DNA of 64,000 bases from Streptosporangium subroseum. Lineage in GTDB: Bacteria; Actinomycetota; Actinomycetes; Streptosporangiales; Streptosporangiaceae. The number at the start of each line of letters is the position of its first letter. Position 1 is the first letter of the stretch. Below the pieces are notes generated by a model. That model was not told where the DNA came from. It searched no databases and saw only the letters and a program-made list of their open reading frames with translations. Position numbers and translations under genes: made by a program. This document shows, piece after piece, positions 34,921 to 42,527 of this stretch. The DNA is taken from NCBI RefSeq assembly GCF_900188345.1, contig NZ_FZOD01000008.1, forward strand, positions 182,719 to 246,718. Direction: 5' to 3'.

Positions 34921-35643
34921 TCAGGGCACCGCCGCGTTGGCGTCCTGGCTCACCACGGCGAGCACCCCGTCGGTCTCGGAGAGCGCCGCGGTCAGCTCCG
35001 ATATCGAGCCGGCGCCGTACACGGTGAGCCAGAGCGAGACGGTCGCCGGGTCGCGGCGCTCGATCCGCTGGTCGATGGCCAGCTCGTTCACGCTGAACCC
35101 CCGCCGCGTGCATTCGGTCAGCACCTGCCGCAGCACTCCTCGTCCGTCGAGGTAGGTCAGGCGGAGCCGCGAAGGTACGTACTTGGACCGGGGGAGCCGG
35201 ATGGCCATCGGTGAGAAGACGAACATCGTCACGAAATATCCCACGGTGACGATGATGGCCAGCAACCACAGCCCCGCCCCCGCCGCCATGCCCACCGCGG
35301 CGGTGAGCCAGATCGCCGCGGCGGTGGTGAGGCCGCGGACCGCGTCGCTGCGAACGAATATCAGGCCGGCGCCGAGGAAACCGATACCGGACACGATCTG
35401 GGCCGCCACCCGGGAAGGATCGAGAGTGACACGCTCCCCCAGAACATCGGCGAAGCCGTATTTCGACACCAACATGATCAGAGCGGCGGCGATGCCGACC
35501 AGGGTGTGGGTGCGCAGTCCCGCGCTCTTCTGGCGGACCTCCCGCTCGAGGCCGATCGCGGCCGAGAGCACAAACGCCAGGGCCAGCTCCCCGACCTGCG
35601 TCCAGCCTTGCCCGGTGAGGTCACCGAGATATGCCAGTGCCAT
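34921..35643 (-). CDS. MgtC/SapB family membrane protein
   Basis: A 240-residue protein. The first 155 residues hold about five hydrophobic helices with family motifs AAIGLEREVRQKSAGLRTHTLVG (begins near residue 31, quoted in part as GLEREVRQKSAGLRTH) and GIGFLGAGLIF. A C-terminal ACT-like cytoplasmic domain of about 80 residues follows. MgtC proteins aid survival in low Mg2+ or acid and act on ATP synthase or transporters in other bacteria. The stand-alone gene has its start ATG at 35643. Confidence 0.85.
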   Translation of the reverse strand: MALAYLGDLTGQGWTQVGELALAFVLSAAIGLEREVRQKSAGLRTHTLVGIAAALIMLVSKYGFADVLGERVTLDPSRVAAQIVSGIGFLGAGLIFVRSDAVRGLTTAAAIWLTAAVGMAAGAGLWLLAIIVTVGYFVTMFVFSPMAIRLPRSKYVPSRLRLTYLDGRGVLRQVLTECTRRGFSVNELAIDQRIERRDPATVSLWLTVYGAGSISELTAALSETDGVLAVVSQDANAAVP

Positions 35644-35789
35644 CGTCCCAGGTTAGAGGACACCTGATCGAGAAACTTGAGCAGCTCGCCATCCGGCCGT
35701 CCACGCTTTCCCCTTGGATGCCGGGCCGAAGGACAACACCCGTCGTCGACGGTCAGAGACGGTTTCACTGGATTCACGCGGGACCCCTG

Positions 35790-36635
35790 TCAGTCCCAGC
35801 GGCGGAAGCCGCCCTCGCTGCTGATGGTCTGTCCGGTGATCCAGGCCGCGTCGTCGGTCACCAGCCAGGCGATCAAACGGGCGGGGTCGTCGGGGGTCCC
35901 CCAGCGGCGCGTGGGGAAACGGTGCTCCACGGCCTCCAGGACGTCGGGTGGGGCGTAGCCGGTGTCAACGGGGCCGGGGTTGACGGTGTTCAGGGTGATC
36001 GCCTGGTCGGCGAGATGGTCGGCGAGGGTACGGGTGATGGAGGCCAGGGCGCCCTTGCTGGCGGCATAGGCGACTTCGTCGCGCATGGGGCCCAGGTCCT
36101 GGCCGGAGGTCATGAAGATGATCCGGCCGCCGGGGCGGCCGTCATGCTGGGCGGCGAAGGCCTGGGCCAGCAGGATGGTCGAGCGGGTGTTGACCGCCCA
36201 GTGCGCGTCCAGCATGGCGGCGTCCAGCTCGCCCAGCGGGCCGTCGCCGCCGCTGCGGGCGTGGTTGCACACCAGGATGTCCAGATGCCCGAACTCGCCG
36301 GCCGCGGCACGGATGAGCGCGGCCGGTGCGTCCGGATCGGTCAGGTCGGCACCCCGATGGGCGACGGTGGCCTCCGGGTCGGCCAGGGCCTGAGCGACGC
36401 CGTCGAGGATGGCCTGCGGGCCGCCGGGGTCCGCTCCCCACGGCTGGTCATGGTCGTGCGGAGCATGGTGGTGCAGAAACACGCTGGCGCCCAGGGACGC
36501 CAGACGGCGGGCAGTGGCGTACCCGATGCCGATGCGCCGGCTGACCCCGGTGACCACGGCTGCGCGTCCGCGCAGCGGCAACGGGTCTGTACGCAGCCGA
36601 GAATCCGGATTCCCGGGCAAGTCGCTATAAGCCAT
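35790..36635 (-). CDS. SDR family oxidoreductase (atypical CNHA motif)
   Basis: A 281-residue short-chain dehydrogenase. The cofactor motif is TGVSRRIGIG, the active-site region FMTSGQ with YAASK as YxxxK, and the C-terminus ends in GQTISSEGGFRRWD as in 3-oxoacyl-ACP-reductase-like SDRs. The usual NNAG motif reads CNHA, and the His-rich loop HHHAPHDHD after the cofactor-binding site is unusual. The substrate is unknown. Its 5' side abuts the AbfB-domain remnant on the other strand. Confidence 0.86.
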   Translation of the reverse strand: MAYSDLPGNPDSRLRTDPLPLRGRAAVVTGVSRRIGIGYATARRLASLGASVFLHHHAPHDHDQPWGADPGGPQAILDGVAQALADPEATVAHRGADLTDPDAPAALIRAAAGEFGHLDILVCNHARSGGDGPLGELDAAMLDAHWAVNTRSTILLAQAFAAQHDGRPGGRIIFMTSGQDLGPMRDEVAYAASKGALASITRTLADHLADQAITLNTVNPGPVDTGYAPPDVLEAVEHRFPTRRWGTPDDPARLIAWLVTDDAAWITGQTISSEGGFRRWD

Positions 36636-36659
36636 GATCGCAAGTATGGTGAAATTCGG

Positions 36660-36911
36660 GCGGACCCAGCTGCGCGTGGCCGATCGACGGTGAACGGAAG
36701 CGCGGTGTTCGCCGCCGACGTCACCTTCTGCCCCCAGACCGGCAGGAACGGCCGGGGCAGCTCACTCGCCTCGTACAACTATCCGACGAGGTTCCTGCGC
36801 CACTACGACAACACCGTCTCCATCGCGAGCAACGGCGGCTCGAACACCTTTGACGCCACCGGCTCGTGGGCCGACGACGTGAGCTGGGTCGTCGGTCAGC
36901 CCTGGTCCTGA
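36660..36911 (+). pseudogene. Remnant of alpha-L-arabinofuranosidase B (AbfB, CBM42-type) domain
   Basis: The frame ending at 36911 reads TFCPQTGRNGRGSSLASYN, then YPTRFLRHYDNTVSIASNGG and WADDVSWVVGQPWS. This is the last two thirds of an AbfB arabinose-binding beta-trefoil domain. The catalytic domain and the domain's first part are missing, and upstream is the start of the SDR gene on the other strand. A GTG at 36690 would give only 73 residues with no ribosome-binding site, signal peptide or enzyme. I read it as a 5'-truncated gene remnant. Confidence 0.8.
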
Positions 36912-37041
36912 ATCCTCTCGCTCGAAACAGAGCCGTCGCAGAGCCGTCCCCGGTCCACGGGGACGGCTCGGTACGCGACGGCGAGGTGCCGCGCCCGAAA
37001 CCCGGTTGCCGTCGCCGGCGTGGTTCTGGTCGGATGCCCGC

Positions 37042-37827
37042 ATGGATCGACAAGCGGTACTCGCGGCCTTCGACGAGCAGCTACGCCGGCGTCCGGAGCC
37101 CGACGCGCCGGACGGGTACGTCGAGCACGACGGCGGCGTGATCCGCAGCATGTCCGCCGGGGACGGTTGGGCGGGGGTGACCTGGTGCGATCTGGACCCC
37201 GCCGGCGCCGACGCGGTCATCGCCGCGCAGATCCATCGGTTCGCGGGACTGGCTCGCCCCTGGGAGTGGAAGCACTACTCCTACGACCGGCCCCCGGATC
37301 TCCCCGACCGGCTGCTCGCGGCCGGTTTCACTCCTCAGCCGGCCGAGGCCCTGCTCGTCGCCGAGATCGCGGACCTTCCGCTCGAGATGTCACCTCCCCC
37401 GGGCGTGGAACTGCTGGCGGTCGTCGACGGACAAGGTGTCGACGCGCTCGTGCGGGTGCATGACGAGGTGTTCGGCGGAGACCACTCCCCCGTGGGCAGA
37501 ACCCTGCTGGCCGGTCTCGCGGGCCGGGGCGGTACGACCGCGGCCGTGGTCGCCCTGGCCGGGCGGACTCCGATCTCCGCCGGGCGCGTGGAGTTCCACG
37601 ACGGCACCGACTTCGCCAGCCTGTGGGGCGGCGGCACGTTGCCCGCCTGGCGAGGCCGTGGCGTGTTCCGCTCGCTGGTGGCCCACCGGGCCGCCCTGGC
37701 GGCGGCCAGGGGCTTCCGCTACCTACAGGTCGACGCCTCCCCGGACAGCCGTCCGATCCTGAAGCGCCTCGGCTTCGTCGAGCTCGCCACCACGACCCCG
37801 TTCACGCACCCGGGCGGAGCCGGCTGA
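37042..37827 (+). CDS. GNAT family N-acetyltransferase
   Basis: About 261 residues from ATG 37042; a start at 37006 is possible and no clear ribosome-binding site is seen. The C-terminal half holds the acetyl-CoA fold: AGRVEFHDG, LWGGGTLPAWRGRGVFRSLV (pyrophosphate loop of the R/QxxGxG/A type as WRGRGV) and ASPDSRPILKRLGFVEL. The N-terminal half is a second, degenerate GNAT-like domain. The acceptor substrate is unknown. A perfect 12-bp hairpin closes the gene. Confidence 0.83.
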   Translation: MDRQAVLAAFDEQLRRRPEPDAPDGYVEHDGGVIRSMSAGDGWAGVTWCDLDPAGADAVIAAQIHRFAGLARPWEWKHYSYDRPPDLPDRLLAAGFTPQPAEALLVAEIADLPLEMSPPPGVELLAVVDGQGVDALVRVHDEVFGGDHSPVGRTLLAGLAGRGGTTAAVVALAGRTPISAGRVEFHDGTDFASLWGGGTLPAWRGRGVFRSLVAHRAALAAARGFRYLQVDASPDSRPILKRLGFVELATTTPFTHPGGAG

Positions 37828-37842
37828 CGTCGGCTCCGCCCG
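37811..37842 (+). terminator. Hairpin terminator of the GNAT gene
   Basis: CGGGCGGAGCCG (37811-37822) pairs perfectly with 37831-37842 around an 8-base loop and contains the stop codon in the loop. No T-run follows, as is usual in such genomes. It may serve the GNAT gene and also the convergent ABC permease gene. Confidence 0.65.
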
Positions 37843-37934
37843 GCCCTCACCCGGTACGGCGGCGCACGCCCGTGCCCTCCTTGTCCGAGACGAGGTGTCG
37901 CCGTATTCACCGCCCGTCGTCGGCGGCGACCCGG

Positions 37935-39755
37935 CTACGCCGCCTCCGTGGAGGTGACCGTTTCGCGGCCGGCGACGGGAGACTCCTTACGCCGGTAAGA
38001 GACGATCACGCCTGTCGTGTACATGGCCACTCCCAGGACGACCATGAACACGATCGTGGGCCACTGCAGCCACGACGGTAGATAGAGGGCCAGAAACCAT
38101 GAGCGCGTGGAGCTTTCGGAGACCTTGAGGTAACCGGCCACCACGCCCTGCGGGAACAGTGGGATCGCACCGGTCGTGAAGCAGATCATGGCGATGATCT
38201 GCTGACGGCGCGTCAGGTCCTCGAAGCGGGTTCGACCGACGGCACCGGGTTTCGCGGCCGGTCGGCGCCCGGTGCGCATCATGTCGAGCAGCTCGGGTCC
38301 CTCCGCGAGCAGCCGTCGCTCGGCGAGAAGCCCGAATCCCCAGTAACAGAGAACACCCGTCAGGGCTCCGACGGCCACGCCCGCCCAGCCGAGCAGCGCG
38401 GTCGCGATCGCCGCGGGGACCGCGGTGAGGGCGGTCAGCGCCAGCACCGCGTACACCATGCCGGTGACCGCGCCGTCCTCCTCCGTGGAGCGCAGTGGAT
38501 TGCCGCCGCGCCGGTGCGGGTCGGTGCCGGGGATGAGCGCGTACACCGAGGCCAGGGGCACCAGCCCGGCGCCTCCGCCCAGCAGGGCGAGAAGTATGGC
38601 GAGCAGTGTGGGCTCCGGCCCTCCGGTGACCACGGCGAGAGAGAGCGTCAGCACGACGGCGAGGGGCGCGACGGCCAGCAACCACGCGTGCTGCCGCCCG
38701 CGGACGTCGGTCGCTCCCGGTGTCATGAGGGTGAGCCACAGGGCGGTGCCGTCGCTGCCGTAGAGATTGGCGGACATCGCCGCGGCCATCAAGACGAAGA
38801 TCGGACCCGCCCAGGGCAGCATTCCGTTCCAGTTCATCAGCAGCGGGGCCGCCGCGAAGCACACGCCGTAGGCGAAGGCGAAGGTCAGCTGGTGCGTGCG
38901 CACCAGGTCTCGCGACCAGGTACGCAGTTCCTTGGCCAGCACGGCACCGGAGGCGGTGGTGGCCCGCATCGGCCTGCGTCCCCGGGTGGCGGCCCTGGTC
39001 GCCCCCGCACGCCGGGTGAGGAGGGCCGCCCATGCGGTCAGCAGCAGGGCGATGAGCAGCGCCATTCCGCCGAGAGCCGCCGCCGCCCGCAACCAGTCGC
39101 CGGACGCGGCGGCCTCGACCGCGACCAACCCCCAGCCGGAGGGCAGGTAGCGGGTCACCGTCGTCACCACCGGCGGGATGCCCTGCGTCTGGCCGAGCGC
39201 CACGAAGACGACCCAGATCTGGCCGAGGGTCGCCAGGATCAGGCCGTTGATCAGGCCGGCGCCGATCGCGCCGACGCGGGAGCGCAGGGCCAGGCCGAGC
39301 AGGGCCACCGCGACCCGGGAGAGCAGGACGAACACCACGAGCTGGAGCAGCAGCGCGGGGACCGAGACGAGAGCGGCCACGACGCCCTGCCGCGCTCCGA
39401 ATACCGTCAGCCCGGTGAGGGCGAGCAGGCTGATCACCGGCGCCACCCCGACGAAGGCCGCCACGAGCAGCCCCGAGGCCAGACGGCGCGGCGGCAGGCC
39501 CACCAGCGTGAAGTACTCGGGACGGAGCGTCTCGTCGCCTCCCCCGGCGAAGACGGGGCCGAAGATCCAGCCCAGCATCCAGACGGCGTAGACGGCCGTG
39601 AGCAGATCGGCCCACGAGAAGGCCAGGAAGATCGTGCCGACCGCGAGAACCAGGCCGACCAACGCGCCCATGACGATGAAGCCGGCCCGCTGGCCGGTCA
39701 TCGAATGACGGAGCACGGCCACCTTCATCTGGACCATGGTCAGCGCGACAGCCAC
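37935..39755 (-). CDS. ABC transporter permease (about 12 helices)
   Basis: A 606-residue, almost entirely hydrophobic protein with roughly twelve membrane helices and no ATPase motif. It begins MAVALTMVQMKVAVLRHSMTG and has a polar loop near residue 245 (RRAGATRAATRGRRPMRATT region) and one near 490. The start overlaps the 3' end of the ATP-binding gene by 16 bases, so the two form one ABC-2-like transporter. Its substrate, possibly a drug or lipid, cannot be told. Confidence 0.82.
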   Translation of the reverse strand: MAVALTMVQMKVAVLRHSMTGQRAGFIVMGALVGLVLAVGTIFLAFSWADLLTAVYAVWMLGWIFGPVFAGGGDETLRPEYFTLVGLPPRRLASGLLVAAFVGVAPVISLLALTGLTVFGARQGVVAALVSVPALLLQLVVFVLLSRVAVALLGLALRSRVGAIGAGLINGLILATLGQIWVVFVALGQTQGIPPVVTTVTRYLPSGWGLVAVEAAASGDWLRAAAALGGMALLIALLLTAWAALLTRRAGATRAATRGRRPMRATTASGAVLAKELRTWSRDLVRTHQLTFAFAYGVCFAAAPLLMNWNGMLPWAGPIFVLMAAAMSANLYGSDGTALWLTLMTPGATDVRGRQHAWLLAVAPLAVVLTLSLAVVTGGPEPTLLAILLALLGGGAGLVPLASVYALIPGTDPHRRGGNPLRSTEEDGAVTGMVYAVLALTALTAVPAAIATALLGWAGVAVGALTGVLCYWGFGLLAERRLLAEGPELLDMMRTGRRPAAKPGAVGRTRFEDLTRRQQIIAMICFTTGAIPLFPQGVVAGYLKVSESSTRSWFLALYLPSWLQWPTIVFMVVLGVAMYTTGVIVSYRRKESPVAGRETVTSTEAA

Positions 39756-40495
39756 GTCAGCTCCTTCGATCCGCCGTCGGAGGCGCCGACCAGGCCGACG
39801 AAGGTGTCTTCGAGGGAGCCGTCGCCGCGGACCTCGTTCAGAGACCCCGCCGCGGCCACCTTTCCCTTGTCGATCACCGCGACGTGGTCGCAGAGCTGCT
39901 CCACGAGGGCCATGACGTGGCTGGAGAGCACGATGGACCCGCCGCCGGCCACGAACCCCCGCAGGATCGTCTTGATCGTCGCGGCCGACACCGGGTCCAC
40001 GGCCTCGAAGGGCTCGTCGAGCACCAGCAGCCTCGGCGCGTGCAGCAGGGCGGTGGCCAGCCCGATCTTCTTGCGCATTCCGGTGGAGTACTCGATGACG
40101 AGCGTCTTCTCCGCCTCGTCGAGCTCCAGGACGGACAGCAGTTCCTCGGCGCGCTGGTCGACGACCTCGCGCGGCAGCCCGCGGAGCAGGCCGAGGTAGG
40201 TCAGCACCTCGCGGCCGGTGAGCCGTTCGGGCATGGCCATCCCGTCGGGCAGCACCCCGACCAGCGTCTTGGCCTCGGCCGGGTTGGACCAGACGTCGGC
40301 TCCGAAGATCCGCGCGCCTCCTTCGTCGGGACGCAGCAGGCCGACGGCCATGGACAGAGTGGTGGTCTTACCGGCGCCGTTCTGGCCGACAAGCCCGTAG
40401 AAGGAGCCTTGGGGGATGCTCAGGTCGACGTGGTCGACGGCGACCTTCTCTCCGAAAGTCTTACATAAGCCTGAGATTTCGAGCGCTGCGGTCAT
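39740..40495 (-). CDS. ABC transporter ATP-binding protein
   Basis: A 251-residue ATPase. Walker A GQNGAGKTT is near residue 37, and Q-loop region GVLPDGMAM follows. The signature is YSTGMRKKI (a variant of LSGGQ), Walker B LLVLDEPFEAVD, and the H-loop is LSSH. The variant signature is typical of ABC-2 export systems. ATG 40495 overlaps the stop of a TetR-like fragment (ATGA), and the permease follows with a 16-base overlap. Transcription must begin upstream of the remnant. Confidence 0.9.
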   Translation of the reverse strand: MTAALEISGLCKTFGEKVAVDHVDLSIPQGSFYGLVGQNGAGKTTTLSMAVGLLRPDEGGARIFGADVWSNPAEAKTLVGVLPDGMAMPERLTGREVLTYLGLLRGLPREVVDQRAEELLSVLELDEAEKTLVIEYSTGMRKKIGLATALLHAPRLLVLDEPFEAVDPVSAATIKTILRGFVAGGGSIVLSSHVMALVEQLCDHVAVIDKGKVAAAGSLNEVRGDGSLEDTFVGLVGASDGGSKELTWLSR

Positions 40496-40756
40496 ACGTC
40501 ACTCCGGGTCGTGAGCGTGAAGAGGACACTCAGTGCGTGTGCGAGATGATCCAGATCTGGATCGGAAAATACGATCATCTGAGCAGGTATCGCGTCAATG
40601 GCGCCGCGGATTACAAGCGTCATCGCTCGAAGGTCGAAGTCGCGGCCCTCGCCCGTCCGCCGTCCCCGGATCAGCATCTTCTCCGGGACCGCGAGGGCGA
40701 TCTCATGCTGGGCGGCGCAAGGGTCTGGCCAGCGAAGCGGGCAAAGTCTTGCTAAA
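40492..40756 (-). pseudogene. Truncated TetR-family regulator C-terminus
   Basis: An open frame from a TAA near 40757 to the stop at 40492 reads RWPDPCAAQHEIALAVPEKM, then LRAMTLVIRGAIDAI and DLDHLAHALSVLFTL. This looks like the C-terminal helices of a TetR regulator, but the DNA-binding half is absent. The only Met start (40677) lacks a good ribosome-binding site. The stop still overlaps the ABC gene start as in an intact regulator-transporter operon. It may be a decayed regulator. Confidence 0.5.
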
Positions 40757-40820
40757 CGGCGTTACTGGTCCATGCGAGACGGGGATTGGCGACAGTACAT
40801 CGTGACTCACGGAGGCCGCC

Positions 40821-41090
40821 ATGGTCCAGAGAACCAGCACCGCCTCGAACGGCCGCACGCGCGCCCGGGCGGACCAGCCGCAGCGGCCACACGTCAGCGT
40901 GCCGGTGATCGGCACGCTGACTCTGCCGCCACCGGATCGGCTCGTCTTCTACGCCGTACTGGGCGCGCTGGGTGCCTTGGAGATCATTGAATGGCCCATC
41001 GCGCTTGTCGTCGGGGTCGGTCACTACCTGACCGAACAGCGCTTCTCCCCCGCCCTGCAGGAAGCCGGACAGGCCGCCGAAGCGGCCTAG
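40821..41090 (+). CDS. Small membrane protein of unknown function
   Basis: An 89-residue protein. A polar N-terminus rich in Arg, Gln and Pro (about 1-28) leads to the hydrophobic stretch VPVIGTLTLPPPDRLVFYAV, then GALGALEIIEWPIALVVGVG, with a Glu-Trp-Pro inside the helix. The tail is acidic and alanine-rich. GGAGG stands 6 bases before the ATG, so it is surely translated. Similar small hydrophobic proteins occur in other actinomycetes without known role; no domain is recognised. Confidence 0.7.
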   Translation: MVQRTSTASNGRTRARADQPQRPHVSVPVIGTLTLPPPDRLVFYAVLGALGALEIIEWPIALVVGVGHYLTEQRFSPALQEAGQAAEAA

Positions 41091-41357
41091 CTCAGCGAAA
41101 CGACCAGGTCAGGGTTCGGAGACGTCCAACTCATCAAGCAGCCAACGTACTTGCATCAACCGACATAAATGGTGTCAATCAACGAAAAACGGTTAGAAGA
41201 CCCTGAATTTCCAGAAAACAATCGTTTTATCCATAAGCGGAGTATCCAAAAAAGCGCGACCCCGTAATCACCGTGAGACGTCGCCGCAGATCGCGGGTCG
41301 CCGCCGTTTTGACGCTCTGACAGGGGTGGGCCTCCGTGCCGCCCCCGTCAGAGCCGA
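41091..41357. other. AT-richer intergenic stretch
   Basis: No gene is supported. Bases 41130-41255 are clearly AT-richer than the surroundings (for example AAACAATCGTTTTATCC and ATCCAAAAAAGC). This may be a promoter for the preceding direction or decayed foreign DNA. No repeat ends were found. Confidence 0.35.
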
Positions 41358-42527
41358 TCAGATCGCCGTCCGGCCCAGCTGCCGCTCGGCCCACTGGCCG
41401 ATGTCGCGACGCTCGATCGCGGCGGCCATCAGGTCGGGAAAGGCATCGGGGGTGCAGGCGAAGGCGGGCACCCCAAGGGCGGCGAGCGCGGCGGCGTTGT
41501 CGTGGTCGTAGAAGGGCGCACCTTCGTCCGACAGCGCGAGCAGCACGATCACCTGGATTCCGGCGGCGGTCATCTGGGCGACCCGGCGGAGCATCTCCTC
41601 CCGGACGCCGCCCTCGTAGAGGTCGCTGATCAGAATGAAGATCGAGTCGGTGGGCCGGGTGATGAGGCCCTGGCCGTAAGCGATGGCCCGATTGATGTCG
41701 GTACCGCCACCGAGCTGGGTGCCGAACAACAGCTCGACCGGGTCGTGAAGCTGGTCGGTGAGGTCGACGACCGCGGTGTCGAAGACCACCAGCGACGTCC
41801 TGAGCGAGCGCATCGAGGCGAGCACCGCGCCGAAGACGCTCGAATAGACGACGGAGGCGGCCATCGAACCGCTCTGGTCGATGCAGAGCACGACCTCGCG
41901 CTGGACCGCCCGCTGCCGCCGGCCGTACCCGATCAGCCTCGACGGGATCACGGTGTTGCGGTCGGGAAGATAGTTCTTCAGGTTGGCTCGGATCGTACGG
42001 TCCCAGTCGATGTCGGCCACCCGCTTGGGCCGGTGGGTCCGCGCCGAGCGATCCAGCGCCCCGGTCACCGCGGCCTTCGTCTTCTGCACGAGCTTGCGCT
42101 CCAGCTCGGAGACGACCTTTCGGACCAGCGCCCTCGCCGACTCGCGGGCCTTATCGGGCATCACACGGTTGAGCGACAGGATCGTGCCGACCATGTGGAC
42201 GTCCGGCTCGACGGCTTCCAGCATCTCCGGCTCAAGCAGCAGCCTGGTCAGGTTCAGTCGCTCGACGGCGTCCTTCTGCATGACCTGGACGACGGTCGAG
42301 GGGAAATATGACCGGATGTCGCCCAACCATCGCGCCACCCGGGGTGCGGAGGCGCCCAGACCGCCGCTCCGCTCGCTCGAGCTCCCGCCACCGTCACCGC
42401 TCCCGCCGCTGTTGTACAGCGCGGCCAGAGCTCCGTCCATCTGGGCGTCGGTCCCGCCGAGCGCGCATCCGGTGCCGTCGGCGTCTCCGCCCAGCACCAT
42501 CCGCCAGCGACGCAGCCTCTCATCCAT
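41358..42527 (-). CDS. VWA domain protein, last gene of the MoxR operon
   Basis: A 389-residue protein. The N-terminal half is helical with a Gly/Ser-rich patch near residues 40-58. The C-terminal half is a von Willebrand A domain with an intact metal site: DQSGSMAAS, the Thr in LGGGTDINRA, and Asp in ILISDLYEGG. VWA proteins act with MoxR AAA+ ATPases as substrate or metal-loading partners (RavA-ViaA, CbbQ-CbbO). Its start overlaps the 3' end of the DUF5682 gene by 8 bases, coupling it to the operon. Its target is unknown. Confidence 0.87.
   Translation of the reverse strand: MDERLRRWRMVLGGDADGTGCALGGTDAQMDGALAALYNSGGSGDGGGSSSERSGGLGASAPRVARWLGDIRSYFPSTVVQVMQKDAVERLNLTRLLLEPEMLEAVEPDVHMVGTILSLNRVMPDKARESARALVRKVVSELERKLVQKTKAAVTGALDRSARTHRPKRVADIDWDRTIRANLKNYLPDRNTVIPSRLIGYGRRQRAVQREVVLCIDQSGSMAASVVYSSVFGAVLASMRSLRTSLVVFDTAVVDLTDQLHDPVELLFGTQLGGGTDINRAIAYGQGLITRPTDSIFILISDLYEGGVREEMLRRVAQMTAAGIQVIVLLALSDEGAPFYDHDNAAALAALGVPAFACTPDAFPDLMAAAIERRDIGQWAERQLGRTAI

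Noticed and set aside
35631..36911. A 426-residue frame over the SDR gene on the plus strand
   Set aside because: Most of it is antisense to the SDR; only the last third is protein-like, and it is called as the AbfB remnant.
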